Positions 1 to 10,000 of a DNA stretch of 29,928 nucleotides are shown here, piece after piece. Under the pieces are notes generated by a model that had not been told where the DNA came from, ran no database searches, and saw nothing but the letters and a program-made list of their open reading frames with translations. Source of the DNA: Gonapodya prolifera JEL478 (Eukaryota; Monoblepharomycota; Monoblepharidomycetes; Monoblepharidales; Gonapodyaceae). Numbering within the stretch: the first letter of the stretch is position 1; each line of letters begins with the position of its first letter. The stretch spans positions 62,678 through 92,605 of the forward strand of contig KQ965872.1 in assembly GCA_001574975.1 (NCBI GenBank). The letters are read 5' to 3'. A program made the translations under genes and the position numbers.

Positions 1-61
1 ACATTGGCAATCGACAGTCAACACAGAATCAACCACCGCACCCCCCTTCGACAGCACCCAC

Positions 62-251
62 CNACAGGGTTGTCCAGCTCTATGCCGACCCATCTCCCAC
101 TGGCAAAGTCGGTCGATCCCACGTATCGCAGCGTGCCCGTGTTTCCGTGCACCTCCACACGCACGCCCTCCTCAAGTCCGTCCACAGTTCCAGTGCCAGT
201 CGGTGTCGTCGCGCCAGAGCGCATACTGCCGATCGACACATCGGGGTCCAT
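62..251 (-). CDS. CAP-Gly domain protein, first exon (5' partial gene)
   Basis: The reading from the ATG at 251 gives a short polar leader followed by the first two thirds of a CAP-Gly domain (residues about 25-63), including the signature stretch STDFASGRWVGIELDNP. CAP-Gly domains bind the C-terminal EEY/F tails of tubulin and EB proteins. Dynactin p150/Nip100, CLIP-170 and tubulin cofactor B carry them. The expected GKNDG loop is not reached: a GTGGGT donor follows at 61, so the domain should continue in an exon beyond the left edge. One ambiguous base (N at 63) lies in the last codons. An N-terminal CAP-Gly after a short leader fits dynactin p150 or a CLIP better than cofactor B, where the domain is C-terminal, but the part present cannot decide. 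The gene points away from the broken gene at 370-910. Confidence 0.75.
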
Positions 252-369
252 CTCGCGCTGGGGACGCGCAGCCTGTATTGTGCTGCGGTCATGTGGTGTG
301 CCGTGTTAGTGGTATGCTGAGGCCACAATTGAATCAGAGCCTTAATCTAAATCCCTTGAAGTAGGCCAG

Positions 370-910
370 ACATGTCGCCTACCTCTCCTTCAGCGCCATC
401 GCAAACAGCAACATTTTCGAGGTACGTCAATACAACATTAGGGCAGGGCCAACGCAGACCGCTTAGCAACTCACCATTCTCCACCCACATCAACCAAAAG
501 GTCTGCGGCGCCATCTTCTTTTCCGTGTCCCTATTCGGCTTCACCATCACCATGGCGGTCACCGACACCGACATGTCCCAAATCATGACCTCACTGGAAT
601 CACTCTCCCTCTTCCCATCTCCCTCCACACCACCCCCTTCCCCTTCTTCCGCCTGGTACGCCTCGTACCTCCCCACCAACGCCAGATATTCCCTATCCCA
701 CTCTTCACCAACGACGTGGACTTCCTCTTTCGGGACATGGGCACCTTCTTCTGCATCTTCCACATTCTGCTCTGCTTCTCGTGTGCGTGCACGGCGATGG
801 TGTGTGCACAGAACTTTGGGTTCGGATTGCAACGGCTTCTGCAGGATGGTCGATCAAACGATGAGCGTCTAGGCCGCACGTCGAAGTGGATCGGGGAAGG
901 ACGAGAATGA
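370..910 (+). pseudogene. Broken, internally deleted copy of the UPF0658-like membrane protein at 1815-4240
   Basis: Two stretches match the intact gene downstream. First, an exon ending in NIFE at 421 with a GTACGTCAA donor is followed by an acceptor at 500 and CGAIFFS; the intact gene has NIFE, the same GTACGTCAA donor and YGAIFFS. Second, DFLFRDMGTFFCIFH and NFGFGLQRLL (from about 686) match KYFLIREVGSFLCVFN and NFGGGLQKFV of the intact last exon. Everything between the WYA motif (about 654) and the acceptor of the last exon (685) is gone, so three or more membrane segments are missing and the flanks lie in different frames. No usable donor remains; the nearest would give a roughly 30-nt intron. 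Upstream exons and a start codon are also missing. I read this as a decayed tandem duplicate. A truncated expressed gene is less likely. Confidence 0.7.
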
Positions 911-1814
911 GGTGTTGCGTGGGGAGAAGGCAGGCTCGGATGGGTGGACGCTTGATTGAGGGATGTTTGGGAGGGACATTTTGGTTTCTTGTTGAATGCA
1001 TTTTGAATGTTCGGCATCGTAATTATTGCACATTGTGACATTATTCACTTATTTTCAACATGCGTACCTGATGCGTACCTATGATCTAATCCGATCTAAT
1101 CAAGGATGTGCCTTTCTGAACCTGTAAGGGTGAGATCATGGTGACAGCTCAGCTCTCTCGCCAAGAACACCTTGCGGCTTCCACTCAGCCACGACACTTC
1201 CTTCCGCAGTCGCGACGCGGGGACGTCACTCTTTTGCATTTCCATTGTTGGAACCGAACCCGGGTCGCAAGTGTCTCCCACTTTTTACAATTCGACTGCT
1301 TGTGGCTTCGGTTTCATTCTTCGCTCACAACTCGAAAACAAAACTACTTTCGATTGTCTTTCCGGCTAAATTCTGATAACGCTGTGGCGTGCGGAAAGGG
1401 TGTCCCGCTTTGCAGGTCCAAAGAACGATGAGACGGAGACGCTTGACGTTGGCGTTGGTTTGCCGTTGCGATCCATAGCGCTCTCCTTTGTACCCTACAC
1501 TCCGCCTTTCTTGTAGCTTGGACTTGGGTGAAACAAGCTCGAGCGAGCTTGGAAGACCGCCGCATGTACCCTACTTTCAATCAGTAGTTATCTTATCGTT
1601 TACAGAGTTACTCTGGGCATTATATACCGAAACTGAGACAGACTACCGATATTATTTGTCGTTTTGGGAAAAGGAAAGCGCCTCTTCGGTTTGTTACCTG
1701 ACAAAAAAATTAGCCATTGACAAACAGGTTCGACCCTGAAAACACGCAACGTGGGATCGCCTTTAAAAGCCATTACCTGACCGCTCTGTTGCTCTCGGAG
1801 ACCAGCACTCTCGG
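911..1814. other. Intergenic region upstream of the UPF0658-like gene
   Basis: No coding stretch with recognisable features was found on either strand. The region should contain the promoter of the gene starting at 1815; a TATATA run lies at 1621-1626, about 190 bases before that ATG. Short direct repeats occur at 1060-1100. No tRNA or other RNA gene was seen. Confidence 0.5.
1060..1100. repeat. Pair of short tandem direct repeats
   Basis: ATGCGTACCT occurs at 1060-1069 and 1071-1080, directly followed by GATCTAAT at 1083-1090 and 1093-1100. Both pairs have a spacing of about 10-11 bases. No function is evident. Confidence 0.6.
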
Positions 1815-4240
1815 ATGGAGGAGCAAACTCTTGAATTCATACCCATCCGACGAGGTCCCACTGCAGCCTACAACTCCCCTTACCAATTCTCCGTTACTGC
1901 ACCCACTCTTCCACGCGACTACGCCGGTCCGGACATCTTCGACATCGCTCGCCAGCAGGCTCCGGCCTCCGGGAGTGCAGCGGAGCCTAAGTGCGAAGCA
2001 CCGTCCGAGGAGTCCGCCCGAGGCGACATGTCCCCCGCGACGCGTGACCCGCGGCCGAAGCGCGCCAGCATTGACCGAGACAGAGGCCTAAGCGCGACAG
2101 CACTGACCGAGCTGCCGGCCGGAGACGAATACCCTGCTGAGCGAAACACTCACGCGATACTCTGGCCGACCGAATCGCGAACCGAGGGGTTCACCGGACG
2201 TGAATTCACCGCGGAGCAGAATGTTGCTCATGGATCAATAATCGGCAGCGGATCGAGTCGAGGGTTCTGGACGGAGGACTCGTTCACGCCAGTCCGACCG
2301 CCTCCGTACACCTACTCCCCGCAGCGATTCCCCGTTCCAATATCTGGACGCGCCCCCAGTTCCGGTCTTCCCGGGACGTTCGATATCTCTCAGCAGCTGG
2401 CTGCGTCCTCCACAAGGGCAGCGAGTCCGAGGCCAAAGCGCGAAGCTTCCACCGGATGCGAATTCTCCACGGATCAGAATGCACATGGAATGCTCAAGAG
2501 TAAATCCGGGTTGTGGACTGAGGACTCGTCGGCCCTTCAATTCATGGGTCCCGTATGGCCACCTTCGAACTTGTACCACTCTTCGCATCGACTCGCCGCT
2601 CCAGTGACTGGTCGCCCCAGTTCCGGTGCTCCGGGGACTTTTGATCACACCGCTCGCCAGGTGCATGCGTCGGCCACCTCAGAAGATTTTGCTGGAACGA
2701 CTGCCTACAGCACCTCGAACCAATATTCACACAATACTTCTGATTCGGGCAACACGGCTTCCTCAGACGAGGACGGCCGGGGGTGGGTGGAGAAAACAAC
2801 GAGATTTCTCATCGGCAAATGCGGACGGTGGTCATCCACGTTTGTCCTCTGGACAATGGGCTCGGGCGTTTTGGAGATCGGACTGGTGTCGTGGCAGTTG
2901 GCGCTTTCGATTGGATGTACGTATTGTCATTTTCAGTCTTTGAGTTGTCGCGGCACCCGAAGCAACCTTACTGAGTAATTATCATCCCTGGTTTCAGACT
3001 TTACGTCTCATGAAATTGGTGCGTAAAACGAATTTCCACTCCTGCTGCGTGCAACCAAGATCTCACGCCTCCCACCCTTTCATCAGTACTGAGCGCTGCG
3101 TCTATTTTTGCTGCAATATACTCTATGCTCCTTGCTTGTCACGCCGTCAGGACCCAGAACATCTTCGAGGTACGTCAAACATTTGACCGTGACTCCGAAT
3201 CTCCACGCTCACGTGACCTCTTCAGGTTTACGGCGCCATATTCTTCTCCGCAGTCGTATTGGTCGCCGCCATCATCCAGGACAAATCCGAAGCCGACCTC
3301 TGCCGAATCTATGACGCCATCCAAGACTCCCCAACGCCCGTTCCCACAAACGACCCAACAACATGGTACGCAAAGTACATTGTTGGGGTCTCTTACAATT
3401 CTCTGGAGACCTGGGGCGACAGAGTGCAATCTCTTCGCATGGCCACGTGCGTCGCTACGGGGTTGCATCTGTTTGGGCAGGTGATGTTGTTGCCCGGGAT
3501 CTGGCGGGAGGTCAAATGGAAGGTGTTTAAAAAGATTGGCGCGGATCGCAAAATGCGGTGGCGGTACAGGTGAGCTGCTTCATGCGGAGGACTGCGTACC
3601 TGTCCCACGTTATTCACCTCTACTTGCTCAAAAACAAACAGTGCCTTCAATCTCCTCGTCGTACAATGCAAAGTAAACGTCTACTTCGCCGGACTGGCCG
3701 GAGCCTACTTTATCTCTCACGGCTGGTGGTCCTACTCGCACACGTTCCTCATCATCACGAGCGCGGGCTACCTCGTCTACACGAGCGGTCTCATCATGCT
3801 TCAATGGGCAGTGCAAAAGGAGAAGTTTGCGCCTGTCATCGTGTTCTTGTTCTTGGCGCTGCTTATTGAGGGAATCCTTATGGTTCAATTGGTGAAAGTG
3901 AGTTCGGGGTCGTCTGCACCACAATTTATGTTTTCAGCCGAGACTAACCCTTTGTGCCTGAATTCTAAAGCTCTGGCCCATCTTGCCCTTCACCGTCGAC
4001 AAATACTTCCTGATCCGCGAAGTTGGGAGTTTCCTTTGCGTTTTCAACATCTTCCTCCTCGCCGCGTGCATGCTGACAGCGACATTATGCACCCTCAATT
4101 TCGGAGGTGGGCTGCAAAAGTTTGTCGATGCCTCAGCGTCCGACACGGGGAAGGCGTCGAAGGGATCAGGATCGTGCCCACGGACGGAGTCGACTCCGTC
4201 GGTGGTGACACCGACGGGGGAGTGGGACCTTCGGTCATGA
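1815..4240 (+). CDS. Multi-pass membrane protein, UPF0658 Golgi-type, with long N-terminal extension
   Basis: Six exons join in phase: 1815-2916, 2998-3018, 3087-3169, 3226-3569, 3642-3897 and 3971-4240, giving 691 residues. Residues 1-335 are polar, rich in Ser, Pro, Thr and Gly, probably disordered, and contain repeats of about 85 residues. About seven or eight hydrophobic segments follow, beginning with FVLWTMGSGVLEIGLVSWQL (about residue 340). Across the exon 3-4 junction the reading is AVRTQNIFEVYGAIFFSAVV, and the C-terminal part has NVYF and NFGGGLQKF. These resemble, from memory, the fungal UPF0658 Golgi apparatus membrane family (A.(R/K)NTIQ.., NvFF, NFG.GL). Family members are poorly understood and placed in Golgi or other endomembranes. 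The family name is an inference; the multi-pass nature is clear. The extension is unusual, and a broken tandem copy lies at 370-910. Confidence 0.72.
2199..2672 (+). repeat. Two to three imperfect repeats of about 85 residues inside the coding sequence
   Basis: In the translated extension the order GxEF(T/S)xxQN, then (F/L)WTEDS, then PVxPPxxxY, then GRxPSSGxPGTFD, then ASPRPKREAS occurs twice. GREF starts at 2199 and GCEF at 2456, WTEDS lies at 2269 and 2515, and SSGLPGTFD and SSGAPGTFD lie at about 2357 and 2620. A weaker third trace, IFDIARQQAPASG, lies at about 1935-1975. The period is about 82-89 residues. Confidence 0.65.
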
Positions 4241-4567
4241 GAGTACTCGCCTGAACGTATCTCGAGACTAAGTCGAGGCATATATCAGACTTTAGAGTGT
4301 TCATATGTACATGTATTTGCTGTAGCGTGTCAGTTCTTGCATGAATTTAGATAACGAGTCTTACATTCGTAGGTGCCGTGACCCAGATGAGCAAGCGCTT
4401 CTGAGCGCTTTTTATTCAATTAATTCAGGTGCAATCTGGATAAAGACCTGGGGAGTCATTCTTGCAGTGCTGTGACATGAGTCATGCGGCATCGCGAGCT
4501 CGAATTGAGCCGCCAATCGGCCCCATCCCAACCACTCAAACCGAATTCGAAAATCCACGAAGCATCC

Positions 4568-5979
4568 ATGACATTGAAGCCAAGTCCTCCAGCTGCCGTC
4601 CTTGCCGGCGGCGGGATCGCTCTCCTCGCCTTGATTCTGGGCCTCATCCAATCGTCCGGCTTCTTCTCAACGGAAGGAGTCACGGGGTACAGATTACCAG
4701 ACCATGTCTTCCTCATGGAAAACGGATACGACTGGTGGTGGCATAATCTTGTAGCTGTCTCGCGAAAGGATGGAAAGCTTCGCCCCTTCTTCATTGAGGT
4801 TGGTCTGAGACATGGTCCGAGACGAGATGAAAAACCGCGTCGTAAAGCCATTTTCTCACCGTAAAACCTACCCAGTACTACATCGTTAATCCGAAGCTGG
4901 CCCAATCTGAGCCAGTCTTTGGCAAGAATGGCACAAACAAACCGTCATACGCTCTCCTCACGGCCGGAAGCTGGGGCAAGGACGCGCGCAAAATCAACAA
5001 TTTCTACCCCATATCGCAGTTTGCTGCGGACCGAAACCGCATGGAGGTGAAAATCGGGGAGGACAACTTCGCCAATGATACCATGCTCTATGGTGCAGTT
5101 TCGCTGTCGCAAGAAGCAGCGGCGGAACATCCGGAATATTTCTCGGATGCCGGATCCATCAGCTGGTCCCTTCATGCCGATAAAGTTCTGTCGTTCAATC
5201 CTGGATATGGCGTCTCAAAAGGTTTGCGCAACTTGGCACTCTTCCAAGTGAGTAAATGCAATTTGGCAAACTCGAGGGGGCTATGTGTCACTCGCAATTG
5301 CGCTCGTGATAGATGTTTTGGCACGTGAAGGGCATGCGAACACGCTACTCGGGGACCATCAGGTACAACGGGGAGGTCTTTGACGTTCTGCCCGACAAGT
5401 CTTACGGCTACCAGGACAAAAACTGGGGCACCGAGTACACTAACCCATGGATATGGTTGTCAGTGAGTGATCATCTTCTTGGTGTTGCACCTAAGTTTAT
5501 GCTGACGACAGCTTCGCGCACAAAACCAGACAAACAAACTTATCTCCCGCAAGACTGGCAAAGAACTCCAACACTCCTCTCTTGACTGCGGTGGTGGAAA
5601 CCCTGTCGCTGCTGGAATATCCCTTGGCGTCAAGCTCCTGGTCGCATTTTACTACGAAGGCACACTCTATGAGTACAACTTCTCCAAGCTCAGCGCCATC
5701 GTATTTCCAACCATCACTGTCACCGAGACCGAAGTCAAGTGGCACGTTGTTGCATACAACTTCCACTCAAAGATTGTTCTGGACTTCTCGGCCCCGAAAG
5801 ACACCATGATCAAGATTCGGTATGAATCCCCAGCAGACGGTCTCATCAAGCACAAGAATTTGTGGAACACGGGCTATGCTAAAGGGACAATCGAATTGTA
5901 CAAACCGACATTCTTTGGTTGGCAGACTGTTGACACTTTGGATGGCGACATGGGAGGCGCTGAGTATGGTGAATACTAA
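4568..5979 (+). CDS. Membrane-anchored tocopherol cyclase-like protein
   Basis: Four exons join in phase: 4568-4798, 4876-5247, 5313-5462 and 5512-5979, giving 406 residues. A start at 4484 in the same frame would add 28, but the ATG at 4568 sits just before the membrane segment. Residues 9-30 form one hydrophobic helix (VLAGGGIALLALILGLIQ). The soluble part carries the family signature YGYQDKNWGTEYTNPWIWLS, followed by LDCGGGNPV, FYYEGTLYEYNFSKL, KWHVVAYN and HKNLWNTGYAKGTIELY. These match the tocopherol cyclase-like family (Pfam PF14249), a lipocalin-like beta barrel. In plants and cyanobacteria the true enzyme closes the chromanol ring of vitamin E. Fungi are not known to make tocopherol, so the substrate here is unknown and is more likely another lipid or quinone. 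The N-terminal anchor suggests an endomembrane location. Confidence 0.75.
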
Positions 5980-7078
5980 AATATGTACAACAATTGTTTT
6001 CCATTTCAGACTTCTTCGTTTCTGCTTATACAACTTACTGTAAAATTGTAACTATGTGACGTACGACATAACAAAAACGATTCCGTAAAACGCTCCTGTG
6101 ATCGCACTCCTCCCACTTGACTCTTCACACACGGTGTTAGGGGGAGAGGACGGGAGTTGCCGCGTGATACCGCGGGCACGCGGAGGGCGTGCGAGAGACG
6201 AGACGGAGGGAGAGAGAGAGCCAAGAGGTTACGCCAAGTGATTGGGGAGACGAGCGAGACGAGGGGATCGACACGAGCGAGAGACGGGAGATTACAATTC
6301 AGGAGAGCATCCTAACTTGTACGCTTTTCTTTACGAGGGTGAAGTCCACATGCTTCCGGTGTTGACGGAGCTCGCCCAAGCCCCTCGCAAGTGCAGAAAA
6401 CTCGGTGATCAAAGTTGTTAAGAGAAGTACATTGACATCACATTTATCAACAATTCGCACTAATACTGGTATTCGGTGCACTCGAACCCTCATAGTCTAC
6501 GCCTTGCGGTAGGTTTGCGTGATTGTACTGGCAGCTTGGGAACATGTCCACCTCTCTGCAATCCAACCACTTTCCAAGTTCAATGCAGATGAGCTTTTCT
6601 CTCCCATCAGCGCTTCCACGTGAGAGTTGAAAGCCGCGACCTCAAGGAACTCGGATCTCCCTTTGTCTGTAGCTACCTTGTCAACAATACAATTTCAGGG
6701 TACTTGCCACGCTGGGGATGAGAGATCATTGGACCCTCGGTGAAATCAACACCACGTTTTAGTACAAGTAGTTTCGTTGGTTCTTTAGGATCCTTTGCCT
6801 GTTCCCATGGAATGGGGGGAAATCGAGATGTGACAACTCAGGTGGTATTTGAGAAGTTCCCTTTGTGTACCGCTCTGTCGGAGTACTTTACGACAAACAT
6901 TGCGTTGCTTCAAAGTCCACATATTAAAAATCCATCACTATCTCAATTATTGGATTTTTACAAAAGAAGACCTCCAAGTTTAACTCAAAACCACTGCAAC
7001 GCCATACAAACCCAATGCCCAGCAGAATACAAAAATACTCATCGGTCCAGCCGCACCACCTCACCCTCCCACACCTCA
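5980..7078. other. Convergent intergenic region with no recognised gene
   Basis: The region lies between the 3' ends of the tocopherol cyclase-like gene and the CBM1 gene. Positions about 6130-6290 are purine-rich on the plus strand, with GA-type low complexity (GGGAGAGAGAGAG). A minus-strand open stretch at 6500-6694 (about 65 codons, reading SEFLEVAAFNSHVEALMGE in its middle) looks faintly protein-like. I do not recognise it and cannot connect it to a gene. Confidence 0.45.
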
Positions 7079-10000
7079 TCACGCCTGCTCTTGCTCCTGC
7101 GTAGGCGTGCCAATAATACTTGACGCGTCATCCTCCGTCAAGCCCCTTCCGACCTGGAACGTCTTGACCGCGACCTCTGTCGAGAACCGCACCCTGGGCT
7201 CGACCTCTCTTCGCATGTGCGGCGGGAGCGGGGACGACTTGGGTCGGCTCGAGTCCATGGCGCGACGGTACGCCGATGCGATCGCCCGCGGCGAGCCTGG
7301 GATCCACCCAGGGAGGAACGTGGACGGGAGGCTGTTGAATACGAAGGAGCGGCTGTAGGAGAGGTTGGGCTGAGATCCGTCGGTGGGGAGAGCGGGTGAA
7401 CTCGAAGGCGGCGGAGGTGTGGCCATGGACGCGACCGAGAGGGATCCTGCGTCGTCGTTGGTGGCGTATGAGAGGGCCGACGACACACTGTCGGAACTGG
7501 AGCTGGCGCCCCACGATTGAGGCGACTTGACGGTCAGAGACGGCGACGCGATTCCTGCTTGCATTAGCATGGCTGGAGACGCGGGGATGGACAGCGAAGA
7601 CGACGCGACGCTTCGCGCTGCTGGCGAAGGCGGCGCGGAAAGTGAGGACGAGGCGATGCTGTCCTTTGTGGGCGACGGGGGTGCTGACAATGAGGACGAT
7701 GTTGATTTGGTGCTACCGGACAGGTAGTAGGTGGCAAGGGACCACGCCGACGACAGTGCTGAGCTCGTAGCCTGTGACGCAGACGAGAGGACGCTCGTAG
7801 ACGGGACAGAAGAAGCCGGCGTCAGCGCCGTCGAAGGCGCCGACTCGGTCCCTGTCGTCGCAGTCAACGCCACCGACAATGCCGTTCCCGTGCCCTCCAC
7901 AGGACTCTCTCCATCCAGCACCTCGGGTGATGGCGGGTTAAGCACCACTGAAGGCACCTTGCCCAGCACCGTCGCCGGCGGAACACTGAGCCTATTGGAT
8001 CTGGGCGGGGAAGGTCTTCGTTCCCTACTCCTGCCTCTCACGACTGGCGACCCCTCTGAAGACACGGGGCTCTCCGTAGAGGAGGACGTGTAGCTCTCCC
8101 TGTTCTGGCTGCCATATCCCGTTCGGCCCATGCGCTCCGCAAAAGACCCAAGCGAGCCCCAAGAGAAGTTGGAACTGACCCACGAGAACCGCGACGCCGA
8201 GGCTCGGCGGTCTTGCTGCGGCTGGCTCTCGGGCGGGCGGAGTGGGGCAGAGCCGGTGGAGGGGGACTCGGGGTGGAAGGATTTGTTGTATTTGACGATC
8301 TTGTCGCCTGAGGGTTCCCGCGTGGTTGGAAGGCCTGTCAGGGGAGATTTTGTGAATGAGGAGGGGCTGGAGATGAAAGATTGGATTGTCCATGAGGGGG
8401 ACGTTGGGGGGGATGAGTTCGGGCCTTTGTGGTGGTGGGGCCAACGCATAGGTCAGGAGTTTGAAGCTCATGTGTGGTGGGTATGGCAGTACTCACTCGA
8501 CCACTGATCCTTCACATCCTTAACCCACGCATCATCCTCTCTCGCCTCTCTCAACCTCCTCCTCCTCCTAACAAGCAACACCGCGCCCAACGTGACGCCG
8601 ACCAGCACCGCGAGCCCGCCCGCAATGATGATCACCAGCGTCATGGGGTCCGACATCACGAGGCCGCCCGTTTGCAGGCTGGATTTGTTAGGGTTGGAGA
8701 GGATGGTGCCCATGTCGGAGGAGTCGGAGGAGGGGGTGGAGTTGGAGTTGGAACCGGAGGAGTCGGATGAGAGAGGGGAGGGCGGTGAGGGGGCGGGAGC
8801 AGGTGCGGGGATGGGTGCGGGCGCTGATGCTGGGCCGAGCGATGGTGAAGGTGCACTTGCACTTGGTGTCTCCGCGATAACTGCAATGGACGACCCAGTC
8901 GGCACCGATGAGCCACCAATCCCGTGCGCGGCCGCTAATGAGGTCGGTAGAGAAGCGGAGTCGGTTTGTTGTTGGATGCGGACTACTGCCGTGCTTGACG
9001 CGACTCGAGGAGAGGGTGAAGGTGATGGTGGGGGAGGTGGTGGTGGTGGGAGAGGAGCAGGTGGTGGTGGTGGAGGCGTTGGGAGAGCGACTGGGACAGG
9101 TGCGGGTGGAGGAGGTGGTGGGGGCGGGGGTGGTCTTAGCGGCAGGAGTTCAGGGCATCAGCAACAGAACAGAAAGACTCAATCCACCACATCACTCACG
9201 GGGGTGGAGGAGGTGGTGGAGGATCTGGAGCCACAAGATAAATTGGTGGTGGCGGTGGAGCGTATTCTACCACAGGCGGTGGAGGTGGAGGTGGTGGAAC
9301 GTATGCTACCACAGGTGGTGGAGGTGGAGGTGGTGGAACGTATGCTACCACAGGTGGTGGAGGTGGACTGGAAGGAAAACACTAGTTAGGACACGAACGG
9401 TGAGGGAAGCGATAAAAAGACGTACGGAGGAGGTGGTGGAGGTGGTGGTGGAGGGTTGGCATGGGCCTATGGTCAAAGTTGGGGTTAATGGACCACCTCG
9501 GCAAGAGTTTCGATGCCAACATGCATTCCACGGCATCAACATTTATCCTCCTCAGTCTTTGTTTCGTTCAAGCCTCGCCTCGAATCCAGAATGTGCATCG
9601 TGTCCGTGGTTTCATGCATCCGTTGAAGGGGGTTTGTGTTTGCGAGATTGGCCGCCACCTTGCAGGGTCAATAGGGTTGCAGTAAAGCCAAGATGCAATC
9701 TAAGGGCATCTGCGAGTATCGTAGGCTCTCTTTTCTTGTGACATATCGCCCCAAGAACCTCCGCGTCATCCGTTCCATTCCCAACTACTTCATCCGGCTC
9801 AGTCCCACCCAAGATCCCCCATACTTCCACTAAACACTATCAGAACTCACCAAGCACTGGGAGTAGTACGGGTTCTGAAACACGCATGTCGACCCTGACT
9901 GGCAACACGTTGGTCCATTCCAGGTCTTGCCTGCACATTGTCCGTACAGGGCCGAGCACGGCGCACGCGCAAACAGCATCCTTTCCTCCTGAGAGAACGC

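Noticed and set aside
1722-1738. GGTTCGACCCTG resembling a tRNA T-arm
   Set aside because: No matching acceptor stem, anticodon arm or D-arm was found around it, and the apparent T-stem has only four pairs.
2235-2666. Minus-strand open frame opposite the repeat-bearing extension
   Set aside because: It mirrors the repeat on the plus strand. The plus frame connects in phase to the membrane exons, whereas the minus frame leads nowhere.
4393-4413. Hairpin AAGCGCT-TCTG-AGCGCTT followed by T residues, like a bacterial intrinsic terminator
   Set aside because: The flanking genes are intron-containing eukaryotic genes, where such hairpins do not end transcription. It is probably chance in a 3' region.
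6740-7123. Plus-strand open frame of 127 codons before the CBM1 gene end
   Set aside because: No recognisable motif. Its last part overlaps the C-terminal codons of the minus-strand CBM1 gene, and its composition is unremarkable.
9255-9371. Regularly spaced repeats as a possible CRISPR-like array
   Set aside because: Units are contiguous coding minisatellite repeats in frame with a proline-rich protein, with no unique spacers, in a eukaryote.
8592-9741. Long plus-strand open frames rich in Gly, Val and Glu opposite the CBM1 gene
   Set aside because: They are the reverse strand of poly-proline codons (GGT/GGA runs). The minus strand carries a signal peptide, CBM1, membrane helix and consistent splice sites.
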